From positions 62,001 through 126,000 of the forward strand of contig NZ_QKKX01000061.1 in NCBI RefSeq assembly GCF_003434305.1: a DNA stretch of 64,000 nt, given 5' to 3'. Source of the stretch: Micromonospora sp. MW-13 (lineage in GTDB: Bacteria; Actinomycetota; Actinomycetes; Mycobacteriales; Micromonosporaceae). The notes beneath the pieces are model-generated. The model was given only the letters and a program-made list of their open reading frames with translations. It ran no database searches and was not told the origin of the DNA. The translations under genes were made by a program, and so were the position numbers. The stretch's first letter is position 1; every line of letters begins with the position of its first letter. Shown in pieces: positions 19,723 to 28,173 of the stretch.

Positions 19723-21257
19723 CCGGGCCGACGGAACGGCCCGGGCGACGGTACGACGAGCAGCGCGACCCGCGCCCCGACCGGCGTCCCGAGCGGTCGT
19801 CGGGCGGCCCGCGGGGCGACCGGCCCGGCTACGGTGACCGGTCGGCCCGGGGCGGTCGGGGCGGCGAGGACCGGCGGGGCGGCGGGCGGCCGGCGCGGCC
19901 CACCGTGGACCTGCCCCGGCACGTCGCGTACCAGGCCGTCGCGGCGGTGCACCGGGACGACGCGTACGCCAACCTGGTGCTGCCGGCGCTGCTGCGCGAG
20001 GAGGGGCTGACCGGCCGGGACGCCGCCTTCGCCACCGAGCTGACCTACGGCTCGCTGCGGCACACCGGCACCATCGACGCGATCCTCACCGACGCGGCCG
20101 GCCGGGACGTGGCCCGGATCGACCCGCCGGTGCGCGACGCGTTGCGGCTGGGCGCGTACCAGCTCCTGCACACCCGGGTCCCGGCGCACGCGGCGGTCTC
20201 CTCGACGGTCGACCTGGTCCGCACCGTCGGTATCAGCGCCACCGGCTTCGCCAACGCGGTGCTGCGCGAGGTGGCCGGCCGGGACGCCGACGCCTGGGTG
20301 GCGAAGCTCGCCCCGGCGTTCGAGGCCGACCCGATCGGGCACCTGGCCCTGGCCTACAGCCACCCGCAGTGGATCGTGCGGGCGTTCGCCGAGGCGCTCG
20401 GCGGCGACCTGGGCGAGACCACCCGCCTCCTGATCGAGGACAACGAGCGCCCGCCGGTGCACCTGTGCGCCCGGCCGGGCCTGGCCGATCCGGTCGAGCT
20501 GGCCGACGAGGTCGGCGGCGCCCCCGGGGCGTTCTCCCCGTACGCGGTCTACCTCGGCGGCGGCGCCCCCGGCGAGCTGCGGGCACTGGCCGAGGGCCGG
20601 GCACACGTCCAGGACGAGGGCTCCCAGCTGGTGGCCAACGCCCTGGCGGTCGCCCCGCTGGACGGCCCGGACGGCCACTGGCTGGACCTGTGCGCCGGCC
20701 CCGGCGGGAAGTCCGGGCTGCTCGGGGCGCTCGCCGCCCAGCGCGGTGCCCGGCTGACCGCCGTCGAGGTCTCCGAGCACCGGGCCCGGCTGGTCACCCA
20801 GGCCACCCGAGGGCTGCCGGTCGACGTGCTGCACACCGACGGCCGCACCGTCGGCGCCGATCCGGAGCTGCCGGAGGGGCACTTCGACCGGGTGCTGGTC
20901 GACGCCCCGTGCACCGGGCTGGGCGCGTTGCGCCGCCGGCCGGAGGCCCGCTGGCGTAAGCAGCCGTCGGACCTGCCGCCGCTGACCCGGTTGCAGCGGG
21001 AACTGCTGGTGGCGGCGCTGCGGGCGGCCCGCCCAGGCGGCCTGGTGGCCTACGTGACCTGCTCCCCGCACACCGTGGAGACGCACGTGACGGTGACCGA
21101 GGCGGCCCGCCGTGCCGGGGTGCCGGCGGACTTCGTCGACGCCCGGCCGCTGCTGCCGGCCGGGATGCCGGGGCTGGGCGACGGGCCGTCGGTGCAGTTG
21201 TGGCCGCACCGGCACGGCACCGACGCGATGTTCCTCGCCGTGCTGCGCCGGGGCTGA
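19719..21257 (+). CDS. rsmB: 16S rRNA (cytosine-967-C5)-methyltransferase RsmB
   Basis: A 512-residue SAM-dependent RNA methyltransferase. Residues 1-60 are a disordered Arg/Gly/Asp-rich tail, followed by a NusB-like RNA-binding domain (VDLPRHVAYQAVAAVHR onward) and the catalytic domain with DLCAGPGGKS, VDAPCTGLGALRRRPE and the catalytic cysteine in YVTCSPHTVET. The start GTG 19719 overlaps the fmt stop. The basic tail is longer than in enterobacterial RsmB and may aid RNA binding. It ends at a strong bidirectional terminator. Confidence 0.95.
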   Translation: MTGPTERPGRRYDEQRDPRPDRRPERSSGGPRGDRPGYGDRSARGGRGGEDRRGGGRPARPTVDLPRHVAYQAVAAVHRDDAYANLVLPALLREEGLTGRDAAFATELTYGSLRHTGTIDAILTDAAGRDVARIDPPVRDALRLGAYQLLHTRVPAHAAVSSTVDLVRTVGISATGFANAVLREVAGRDADAWVAKLAPAFEADPIGHLALAYSHPQWIVRAFAEALGGDLGETTRLLIEDNERPPVHLCARPGLADPVELADEVGGAPGAFSPYAVYLGGGAPGELRALAEGRAHVQDEGSQLVANALAVAPLDGPDGHWLDLCAGPGGKSGLLGALAAQRGARLTAVEVSEHRARLVTQATRGLPVDVLHTDGRTVGADPELPEGHFDRVLVDAPCTGLGALRRRPEARWRKQPSDLPPLTRLQRELLVAALRAARPGGLVAYVTCSPHTVETHVTVTEAARRAGVPADFVDARPLLPAGMPGLGDGPSVQLWPHRHGTDAMFLAVLRRG

Positions 21258-21270
21258 GCGACGCGAGAAA

Positions 21271-21305
21271 CGCAGGGGGGCGGCCGGACCGGCCGCCCCC
21301 CTGCG
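21271..21305. terminator. Strong bidirectional terminator between convergent genes
   Basis: CGCAGGGGGGCGGCCGG and its exact reverse complement form a 17-bp perfect stem around a single central A, 13 bp after the rsmB stop. It lies between the plus-strand rsmB and the minus-strand lipoprotein gene, so it can serve both. Confidence 0.85.
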
Positions 21306-21338
21306 CGCGTCAGCTCCCCGCCGTCCCGGCGGGTCGGG

Positions 21339-22226
21339 TCACCGGACCGGCAGGCCCCTGGGCCCGGCGCCCTTCACCGAGCGGGTGAGGTTGCGGTCGG
21401 CCCAGAGGAAGCACTGCACCCCCCGGTTGCCGTCCTTCCACTCCTCCTCGACGGGGTGGTAGAAGATCGTCCCCGCCCGGTACTGCAGGTCGCTGTTGTC
21501 GGGCACCTTGGCGTACGAGGCGATCAGGGACCGGCACCCCCGGTGGATGCGCAGCCGGTTCTTGTCGATCTGGTTGTAGGCCACGTCCGGGGCCCGGTAG
21601 ACCCCGACGAACTCGACCCGGTGCTTGCTGGTGCACGGGGTGACGGCCATCGACTTGACGACGTTCTTGACGATCTTCGGGTTGAAGCAGCGGTGGACCA
21701 GGGTGGAGTTCCCCGTCAACGCGCCCTTGAGGCTGCCGCTGCGCGGCACGACGCTGGAGTCGTCGACGCTCTCCACCTCGTTGAGGTCGCAGCGGAACCA
21801 CCGCGCCCCGCCCGCCCACGCCTGCTGGGACGGGAAGACCGTGGACAGGAACAGCCGGCCCGAGCGCCAGCTGGCGCCGACGGCCTTGTCGACCTCCCGG
21901 TCGCACTCGGCGCGGGCGGTCCTCATCCCCGCCGATCCGGCGGCCGGGGGAGCGCTCAGCTCGGCCGGCGGGCCGGTCAGCGTGCCGACGTGGATGGTCT
22001 CCACCCGGTGGGTCGTACCGCAGTCCACCGGGTGGTAACTGCTGAGGTAGCCGACGTCGGACGACGCGGTGTGGCAGGCCCCGGCGGCCGGCACGAACTG
22101 CGTCGGCGCGGCCATCGCCCGCCAGTCGTCGGCGAGGTCACCGTCCACCCCGGAGGGTGTGCCGCAGGCCGCCAGCGCCACCGCCGCGCCCGCGCCCACG
22201 GCGATCGCCGTCCACCATCGCCGCAT
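21339..22226 (-). CDS. Septum-formation-family lipoprotein
   Basis: A 295-residue exported protein. The start chosen (MRRWWTAIAVGAG) gives a signal peptide with the lipobox ALAACG, so Cys21 would be lipidated; longer in-frame starts only add an Arg-rich tail. Two cysteine-containing modules follow, one around GYLSSYHPVDCGTTHRVETIHVG and one around SMAVTPCTSKHRVEFVGVY. Each resembles the actinobacterial septum_form domain with its C...H(R/E)VE pattern. The function of that family is not settled; a cell-envelope role is inferred. The gene is monocistronic and convergent with rsmB. Confidence 0.75.
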   Translation of the reverse strand: MRRWWTAIAVGAGAAVALAACGTPSGVDGDLADDWRAMAAPTQFVPAAGACHTASSDVGYLSSYHPVDCGTTHRVETIHVGTLTGPPAELSAPPAAGSAGMRTARAECDREVDKAVGASWRSGRLFLSTVFPSQQAWAGGARWFRCDLNEVESVDDSSVVPRSGSLKGALTGNSTLVHRCFNPKIVKNVVKSMAVTPCTSKHRVEFVGVYRAPDVAYNQIDKNRLRIHRGCRSLIASYAKVPDNSDLQYRAGTIFYHPVEEEWKDGNRGVQCFLWADRNLTRSVKGAGPRGLPVR

Positions 22227-22477
22227 CCGTCCGACCTCCCCGTCGCCGGTGGTCGCGGTCACCGGCCTCCGTCGCCGATCGCGCCACGGTGCGGGAGCAT
22301 ACGGCACCGGCGCTCGTCCCGCGTGGACTCTCGCCGCGTTTCGGTCGATCGACGGGCGCGGCTGCCTGGCCCTCCGGGATCTTCCGCCGGTCCGGGCGAA
22401 TCCGCACCGGCAGTCACGGCCGAATCACAGCGCGTCCCACGTGGTGCCGCGCTGGGGGCGGCGCACGAGCGCATTCG

Positions 22478-22483
22478 TACACT
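22478..22483 (+). promoter_or_regulatory. -10 element for a leaderless rpe transcript
   Basis: TACACT is followed by 6 nt and the GTG start of rpe. There is no ribosome binding site before the GTG. The rest of the 263-bp gap back to the lipoprotein gene shows no gene and no strong hairpin. Confidence 0.55.
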
Positions 22484-22489
22484 GGCCCG

Positions 22490-23170
22490 GTGACCGTACC
22501 GCTGCCGATCGTCGCGCCCAGCATCCTCGCCGCCGATTTCGCCCGCCTGGCCGAGGAGGTCCGTGCCGTCGAGGGCGCCGCGGACTGGCTGCACGTCGAT
22601 GTCATGGACAACCACTTCGTGCCGAACCTGACCATCGGGCTGCCCGTCGTGCAGAGCCTGCGCGCGGCGACCGAGCTGCCGTTCGACGTGCACCTGATGA
22701 TCACCGACCCGGGCCGCTGGGCCCCCGGGTACGCCGACGCGGGAGCGTACAACGTCACGTTCCACGCCGAGGCGTGCGACAACCCGGTGGCGCTGGCGAA
22801 GGACCTGCGGGCGGCCGGGGCGAAGGCCGGGCTGGCCATCGACCGGGACACCCCGATCGAGCCGTACCTGGAGCTGCTGCCCAGCTTCGACACGCTGCTG
22901 ATCATGACGATCAAGGCCGGCTTCGGCGGGCAGCGGTTCCTCCCGGAGCTGCTGGACAAGGTGCGCGCCGCCCGGCGGCACGTCGACGCGGGCCACCTGG
23001 AGCTGCGCATCGAGGTCGACGGCGGGATCGCCGCGGACACCATCGAGCAGGCCGCCGCCGCCGGTGCGGACGCCTTCGTCGCCGGCACCGCGGTCTACGG
23101 CGCCGACGACCCGGCCGAGGCGGTCCGCCGCCTGCGGGGCCTGGCGGAGCGCGCGGCCCCCGGGGCCTGA
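22490..23170 (+). CDS. rpe: Ribulose-phosphate 3-epimerase
   Basis: A 226-residue TIM-barrel enzyme that interconverts ribulose-5-phosphate and xylulose-5-phosphate. Motifs include APSILAADFARL at the start, LHVDVMDNHFVPN near residue 37, DVHLMI, and the phosphate-binding segment EVDGGIAADT...AGADAFVAGTAV near the end. GTG 22490 is chosen because it gives the normal N-terminus and sits at the predicted transcription start. The next gene follows after 1 bp. Confidence 0.95.
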   Translation: MTVPLPIVAPSILAADFARLAEEVRAVEGAADWLHVDVMDNHFVPNLTIGLPVVQSLRAATELPFDVHLMITDPGRWAPGYADAGAYNVTFHAEACDNPVALAKDLRAAGAKAGLAIDRDTPIEPYLELLPSFDTLLIMTIKAGFGGQRFLPELLDKVRAARRHVDAGHLELRIEVDGGIAADTIEQAAAAGADAFVAGTAVYGADDPAEAVRRLRGLAERAAPGA

Positions 23171-23171
23171 G

Positions 23172-24128
23172 GTGGAGCCGGCCGAGGAGCGACCCGACGT
23201 CATCCTGGTCGTCGACGACGACGCCGACATCGCCCGGTTCGTCGAGTTCAACCTGCGGCTGCACGGCTTCGAGGTGATCCATGCCGGCGACGGCCAGGAG
23301 GCGCTCGAGGTGATCGAGCGGCAGCGGCCGGACCTGGCGGTGGTCGACCTGATGATGCCGCGCATCGACGGGCTGGAGCTGACCCGGCGGCTGCGCGCCG
23401 ACCCGATGACCTCCGCGCTGCCGGTGATCATGCTGACCGCCAAGGGGATGACCGTGGACAAGGTCCACGGGCTCAGCGCCGGCGCCGACGACTACCTGGT
23501 CAAGCCCTTCGACACCGCCGAACTGGTGGCCCGGGTCAGCTCCACCCTGCGGCGCAACAAGGAGTTCCGCGAGGTCTCCCCGCTGACCGGCCTGCCCGGC
23601 AACTCCCGGATCCGCCGGGAGATCACCGACCGGGTACGCAACGGCGTCGACTACGCGGTCGGCTACGTCGACATCGACCGGTTCAAGAGCGTCAACGACC
23701 GGTACGGCTTCGTCCGGGGTGACGAGTTCATCTCGGCGCTGGCCCGCAGCCTGCACCGGGCGGTCGTCGCGATCGGGCTGCCGCCGGCCTTCCTCGGCCA
23801 CGTCGGCGGCGACGACTTCGTCATCGTCTGCACCCCCGAGCAGGTCCGGCCGCTGACCTCCCGGGCGGTGGTCGACTTCGAGACCGCCGCCGACCGGCTC
23901 TACGACCAGTCCGACGCCGAACGCGGCTACGTCGAGCTGAAGGACCGCCGGGGCAACATCCGGCGCGCGGCGCTGGTCACCCTGTCGATCGGGGTGTCCG
24001 TCTCCGACTCCGGCAAGCGGCTCACCAACCCGCAGGAGGCGATCGCGGTCGCCTCCGAGATGAAGTCCGTGGCCAAGAGCCAGCCCGGTTCGTACGTGGC
24101 GGTCGACCGGCGACGCAGCGTTTCTTGA
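23172..24128 (+). CDS. Response regulator with a GGDEF (diguanylate cyclase-like) domain
   Basis: A 318-residue protein. The N-terminal CheY-like receiver has the acidic pocket DDD (15-17), phospho-acceptor D59 in VVDLMMPR and K111 in LVKPFD. The C-terminal GGDEF domain has YVDIDRFKSVNDRYG and the signature GGDDF (212-216), a conservative change from GGDEF, so synthesis of c-di-GMP is possible but not certain. No RxxD inhibitory site is obvious. GTG 23172 lies 1 bp after rpe, so the two are probably co-transcribed. No partner histidine kinase is nearby. Confidence 0.85.
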   Translation: MEPAEERPDVILVVDDDADIARFVEFNLRLHGFEVIHAGDGQEALEVIERQRPDLAVVDLMMPRIDGLELTRRLRADPMTSALPVIMLTAKGMTVDKVHGLSAGADDYLVKPFDTAELVARVSSTLRRNKEFREVSPLTGLPGNSRIRREITDRVRNGVDYAVGYVDIDRFKSVNDRYGFVRGDEFISALARSLHRAVVAIGLPPAFLGHVGGDDFVIVCTPEQVRPLTSRAVVDFETAADRLYDQSDAERGYVELKDRRGNIRRAALVTLSIGVSVSDSGKRLTNPQEAIAVASEMKSVAKSQPGSYVAVDRRRSVS

Positions 24129-24216
24129 ATATTGCCCACCTCTGTGAGGTAGCTCCCCCGAGGGCAGACGCGCGGCGCGTGCCGTGCCACACTTCTGGGG
24201 TACCCACCACGCGCTG

Positions 24217-24378
24217 GCGGGACTCGGTGTAATTCCGAACCGGCGGTGATCCACGGTGTGACCGTGGTAAGCCCGCGACCCGGACGGCGACAGCCGCCCG
24301 GTGGACCTGGTGAGATTCCGGGGCCGACGGTTGGGGGCGGGCCAGCCCACCCCCAGACAGTCCGGATGGGAGACAGCG
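24217..24378 (+). ncRNA. FMN riboswitch (RFN element)
   Basis: The conserved blocks occur in order: ACTCGGTGTAATTCCGAAC, CGGCGGTGA, AAGCCCGCGACC, GGTGGACCTGGTGAGATTC, GGGGCCGACGGTT and ACAGTCCGGATGGGAGA. The first and last helices close as GGCGGGACTC with the distal arm. It precedes ribD by about 155 nt. FMN binding should lower expression of the downstream riboflavin genes. The 88 bp upstream, back to the GGDEF gene, hold the operon promoter region but no gene. Confidence 0.95.
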
Positions 24379-24470
24379 CGCGGGACGGGGCGGGCCCTGC
24401 CGGCCGCTGACTCAGCGCTGTCCGGGCTCTCCCGGGGCCGGCTCCGCCGTTCCCGGAATCCGCCGCCGCC

Positions 24471-24526
24471 TGCCCGTACCCTCCCGACCCGCCCGCGCGC
24501 GGACCGGCGAGCGAGAGGGCAGGGCA
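24471..24526 (+). promoter_or_regulatory. Ribosome-site sequestering hairpin of the FMN riboswitch expression platform
   Basis: TGCCC (24471-24475) and CCCTC (24479-24483) can pair with GGGCA (24522-24526) and GAGGG (24515-24519). The second arm overlaps the Shine-Dalgarno region of ribD (AGGGCAAGGGG before ATG 24534). This suggests translational control by the riboswitch. The pairing is read by eye; competing folds in this very GC-rich leader were not computed. Confidence 0.5.
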
Positions 24527-24533
24527 AGGGGCG

Positions 24534-25595
24534 ATGGCCAGCGGCTCCGTGGACGAGGCGATGCGTCGGGCGATCGCGCTCGCCGCCCGTGGGCTCGGCA
24601 CGGCCAGCCCCAACCCGGTGGTCGGCTGCGTGTTGCTCGATCCGGACGGCGAGGTCGTCGGGGAGGGATTCCACGCGTACGCGGGCGGACCGCACGCCGA
24701 GATCGTCGCGCTCGCCCAGGCCGGCCTGCGGGCCCGGGGCGGCACCGCCGTGGTCACCCTGGAACCCTGCGACCACACCGGCCGCACCGGCCCGTGCAGC
24801 CACGCCCTGATCGCCGCCGGCGTCGCCCGGGTGGTCGTCGCCGTGCCCGACCCCGACCCGGTCGCGGCCGGCGGCGCCGCCACCCTGCGCGCCGCCGGCC
24901 TCCAGGTCGAGTTCGGGGTACGCGCCGCCGAGGCCGAGGCCGGGAACGTCGCCTGGCTCACCTCGGTGCGCCGGGGCCGGCCGTACGTGATCTGGAAGTT
25001 CGCCGCCACCCTCGACGGGCGCTCCGCCGCCGCCGACGGCACCAGCATGTGGATCACCTCGGAGGCCGCCCGGGCCGACGTGCACGCGCTGCGCGGCACG
25101 GTCGACGCGGTGATCGCCGGGGTGGGCACCGTCCTCGCCGACGACCCCCGGCTCACCGTGCGCAACCCGCGCGACGGCACCCCGGCCATCCGGCAGCCGC
25201 TGCGGGTCGTGGTGGACAGCCTCGGGCGTACCCCCGCCGGGGCCCAGGTCCGCGACGGCGCCGCCCCGACGTGGATCGCCACCGCCGCGCAGGTCGGCGC
25301 CGGCCCGGACGGCCGGGTCGACCTGCCGGCGCTGCTGGCCGAGCTGCACCGCCGGGGGGTGCGGGCCGCGCTGCTGGAGGGCGGCCCCAGCCTGGCCGGC
25401 GCGTTCCTCGCCGCCGGCCTGGTCGACCGGGTCGTCGGGTACGTCGCGCCGCGGCTGCTCGGCGCCGGGCCGACCGCGCTGGCCGACGCCGGGGTGACGA
25501 CCATCGCCGACGCCATCGACCTGGAACTCACCGACGTCACGCAGGTCGGTCCCGACCTGCGGATCACCGCGTTGCCCCGGAAGAGGGAGGGCTGA
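24534..25595 (+). CDS. ribD: Bifunctional riboflavin deaminase/reductase RibD
   Basis: A 353-residue fusion. The N-terminal cytidine-deaminase-like domain has the zinc motif PHAEIVAL (HAE at 54-56) and LEPCDHTGRTGPC. The C-terminal NADPH reductase domain starts near RPYVIWKFAATLDGRSA and ends with the LLEGGPSLAGAFL segment. It carries out two consecutive steps from the GTP-derived pyrimidine. ATG 24534 follows AAGGGGCG. It is the first gene after the riboswitch. Confidence 0.95.
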   Translation: MASGSVDEAMRRAIALAARGLGTASPNPVVGCVLLDPDGEVVGEGFHAYAGGPHAEIVALAQAGLRARGGTAVVTLEPCDHTGRTGPCSHALIAAGVARVVVAVPDPDPVAAGGAATLRAAGLQVEFGVRAAEAEAGNVAWLTSVRRGRPYVIWKFAATLDGRSAAADGTSMWITSEAARADVHALRGTVDAVIAGVGTVLADDPRLTVRNPRDGTPAIRQPLRVVVDSLGRTPAGAQVRDGAAPTWIATAAQVGAGPDGRVDLPALLAELHRRGVRAALLEGGPSLAGAFLAAGLVDRVVGYVAPRLLGAGPTALADAGVTTIADAIDLELTDVTQVGPDLRITALPRKREG

Positions 25596-25596
25596 C

Positions 25597-26211
25597 ATGT
25601 TCACCGGCATCGTCGAGGAGCTGGGTGAGGTCGTCGCAGTGACCGAGACCGGGGGTGACTCGGCACTGGTCGCCGTCCGTGGCCCGCTGGTCACCGCCGA
25701 CGCCCGGCACGGCGACTCCATCGCGGTCAACGGGGTCTGTCTCACCGTGGTCGACGTCGACGCCGGGGTCTTCACCGCCGACGTGATGGGGGAGACGCTG
25801 CGCCGTTCCGCCCTCGGCGGGCTGGGCCCCGGCGTCCCGGTCAACCTGGAACGCGCCGCCGCGCTGAACAGCCGGCTCGGCGGGCACATCGTGCAGGGCC
25901 ACGTCGACGGGGTCGGCGAGGTGCTGTCCCGGGAGCCGGCCGAGCAGTGGGAGACGGTCCGCTTCCGCCTGCCCGCCACCCTGGCCCGGTACGTGGTGGA
26001 GAAGGGCTCGATCACCATCGACGGGGTGTCGCTGACGGTGGCCGACGTCGGGCCAGACTGGTTCTCCGTCGGGCTGATTCCCACCACCCTCAAGCTGACC
26101 ACCCTCGGCGCCCGCGCCGTCGGTGACCCGGTCAACCTGGAGGTGGACGTGCTGGCCAAGTACGTCGAGCGGCTGCTCGGCGACCGGGCCGCGGGTGGTG
26201 GCGGGCGGTGA
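25597..26211 (+). CDS. ribE: Riboflavin synthase alpha chain
   Basis: A 204-residue protein with two homologous lumazine-binding barrels. It starts with the invariant MFTGIVEELGEV; SIAVNGVCLTV in the first half matches TIDGVSLTV in the second, and QGHVDGVGE opens the second barrel. It dismutates two lumazines into riboflavin. The ATG lies 1 bp after the ribD stop, preceded by GAGGGAGGG within ribD. It overlaps the following transporter gene by 4 bp. Confidence 0.96.
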   Translation: MFTGIVEELGEVVAVTETGGDSALVAVRGPLVTADARHGDSIAVNGVCLTVVDVDAGVFTADVMGETLRRSALGGLGPGVPVNLERAAALNSRLGGHIVQGHVDGVGEVLSREPAEQWETVRFRLPATLARYVVEKGSITIDGVSLTVADVGPDWFSVGLIPTTLKLTTLGARAVGDPVNLEVDVLAKYVERLLGDRAAGGGGR

Positions 26212-26909
26212 CCGGCCCGCTCGGCTGGCTGCTCGACGCCCAGTTGCCCGTCGCCGGCTCCCCGGTGCTGGTGCGGGAGATCGTCGGCAACGTCTTCGGT
26301 CTGGCTTCGGCGCTGCTCGGCCTGCGCCGCGTGGTCTGGGCGTGGCCGGTCGGCATGGTCGGCAACGCGCTGCTGCTGACCGTGTTCCTCGGCGGGGTGT
26401 TCGTCACCCCGCAGGCGCACGACCTCTACGGCCAGGCCGGCCGGCAGGTGTTCTTCTTCGCCGTCAGCCTCTATGGCTGGTGGCGCTGGTCGCGCAACCG
26501 CCGCCTCGGCGTCGACGGCGACCACGCCCCGGTCGCGCCGCGCTGGGCCACCGGCCGGGAACGACTCGGCCTGCTGGTGGCCGCCGCCGTCGGCACCGCC
26601 GTCGGGTACCCGGTGCTGGCCGCGCTCGGCTCCTGGGGGCCGCTGCCGGACGCCTGGATCCTCACCGGCAGCCTGCTGGCCACCTACGGCATGGCCCGCG
26701 GCTGGGTGGAGTTCTGGCTGGTCTGGATCGCGGTGGACGCCGTCGGCGTGCCGCTGCTGCTGCGCGGCGGGTTCTACCCGTCCGCCGCCATGTACCTCGT
26801 CTACGGCGCCTTCTGCGCCTGGGGCTTCGCCGCCTGGTGGCGTGCCTCACGCGTCACCCGCCCGACCCGGGCCCCGCTCCCGCCCAGCTACTCGGAGGCC
26901 GTCGCATGA
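26208..26909 (+). CDS. ribM: PnuC-family riboflavin transporter (RibM/PnuX-like)
   Basis: A 233-residue integral membrane protein with about seven hydrophobic helices and the PnuC-type segments WPVGMVGNALLL and LYGWWRWSRN. The family moves vitamins by facilitated diffusion, trapping them by phosphorylation. Its place inside a riboswitch-controlled rib operon, overlapping ribE and ribBA by 4 bp each, points to riboflavin rather than nicotinamide riboside, as for RibM/PnuX in Streptomyces and Corynebacterium. Substrate is inferred from context, not from residues. Confidence 0.82.
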   Translation: MTGPLGWLLDAQLPVAGSPVLVREIVGNVFGLASALLGLRRVVWAWPVGMVGNALLLTVFLGGVFVTPQAHDLYGQAGRQVFFFAVSLYGWWRWSRNRRLGVDGDHAPVAPRWATGRERLGLLVAAAVGTAVGYPVLAALGSWGPLPDAWILTGSLLATYGMARGWVEFWLVWIAVDAVGVPLLLRGGFYPSAAMYLVYGAFCAWGFAAWWRASRVTRPTRAPLPPSYSEAVA

Positions 26910-28171
26910 GCACTTTCGCCAGCATCGAGCAGGCGGTGGCGGACATCGCCGCCGGCCGGCCCGTCGTCGTGGTCGACGACGCGGACCGGGAGAACGAGGG
27001 TGACCTGATCTTCGCGGCCGAGCTGGCCACCCCGGAACTGGTCGCGTTCATGGTCCGCTACACCTCGGGCTACATCTGCGTGCCGCTCACCGAGGGCGAG
27101 TGCGACCGGCTGGACCTGCCGCCGATGCACCACACCAACCAGGACCGGCGGGGCACCGCGTACACGGTGACCGTGGACGCCCGGGAGGGCGTCAGCACGG
27201 GCATCTCGGCGGCCGACCGGGCGCACACCATCCGGCTGCTGGCCGACCCGTCCACCGACCCGACCGATCTGGCCCGGCCCGGGCACGTGGTGCCGTTGCG
27301 GGCCCGCGAGGGCGGGGTGCTGCGCCGGCCCGGGCACACCGAGGCGGCGATCGACCTGACCCGGCTGGCCGGGCTGCGGCCCGCCGGCGTGCTCTGCGAA
27401 CTGGTCAACGACGACGGCACCATGATGCGCGTGCCCGACCTGGAGAAGTTCTGCGCCGAGCACGGCCTGACCCTGGTGACCATCGCCGACCTGGTGGCGC
27501 ACCGGCGGCGCACCGAGAAGCAGGTGGAGCAGGTGGCGGCGGCCCGGATGCCCACCCCGTACGGGGTGTTCCGGGCGCTGGGGTACCGCGCCGAGCACGA
27601 CCCGGCCGAGCACATCGCCCTCGTCATCGGGGAACTCGGCGACGGGGAGGACGTGCTCGTCCGGGTGCACTCGGAGTGCCTCACCGGCGACGTGTTCGGC
27701 TCGCTGCGCTGCGACTGCGGCCCGCAGTTGCAGGCCGCGCTGGCCCGGGTCGCCACGGAGGGCCGCGGGGTGGTGCTCTACGTGCGCGGGCACGAGGGGC
27801 GCGGGATCGGGCTGCTGCACAAGCTCCAGGCGTACCAGTTGCAGGACCTGGGCCGCGACACCGTGGACGCGAACCTCGACCTGGGCCTGCCGGCCGACGC
27901 CCGGGACTACGGCACGGGCGCGCAGGTCCTCTACGACCTGGGCGTTCGCTCGATGCGGCTGCTGACCAACAACCCGGCCAAGCGGGCCGGGCTGGAGGGG
28001 TACGGCCTGACCGTCACCGGCCGGGAGGGGCTGCCGGTGCAGCCGCACCCGGAGAACGTCCGCTACCTGCGCACGAAGCGCGACCGGATGGGCCACCTGT
28101 TGGACGAGTTGGACGGGGTGACCGAGGCGCCGATGGGCCGCCCGGTCGCCAGCGACGAGATCGGAGCATAG
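26906..28171 (+). CDS. ribBA: Bifunctional 3,4-DHBP synthase / GTP cyclohydrolase II
   Basis: A 421-residue fusion. The RibB half (1-200) has VVVVDDADRENEGDLIFAAE and the active-site YTSGYICVPL. The RibA half has the zinc site HSECLTGDVFGSLRCDCG and the catalytic RGHEGRGIGL. It supplies both precursors of riboflavin, from ribulose-5-phosphate and GTP. ATG 26906 overlaps the ribM stop; the upstream frame is only a shadow of ribM. The neighbouring rpe acts on the same pentose phosphate. Confidence 0.96.
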   Translation: MSTFASIEQAVADIAAGRPVVVVDDADRENEGDLIFAAELATPELVAFMVRYTSGYICVPLTEGECDRLDLPPMHHTNQDRRGTAYTVTVDAREGVSTGISAADRAHTIRLLADPSTDPTDLARPGHVVPLRAREGGVLRRPGHTEAAIDLTRLAGLRPAGVLCELVNDDGTMMRVPDLEKFCAEHGLTLVTIADLVAHRRRTEKQVEQVAAARMPTPYGVFRALGYRAEHDPAEHIALVIGELGDGEDVLVRVHSECLTGDVFGSLRCDCGPQLQAALARVATEGRGVVLYVRGHEGRGIGLLHKLQAYQLQDLGRDTVDANLDLGLPADARDYGTGAQVLYDLGVRSMRLLTNNPAKRAGLEGYGLTVTGREGLPVQPHPENVRYLRTKRDRMGHLLDELDGVTEAPMGRPVASDEIGA

Positions 28172-28173
28172 CC

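Noticed and set aside
22911..26525. Long minus-strand frame over rpe, the GGDEF gene, the riboswitch and ribDE
   Set aside because: It runs antisense through well-supported genes and an RNA element; the composition is that of a shadow frame.
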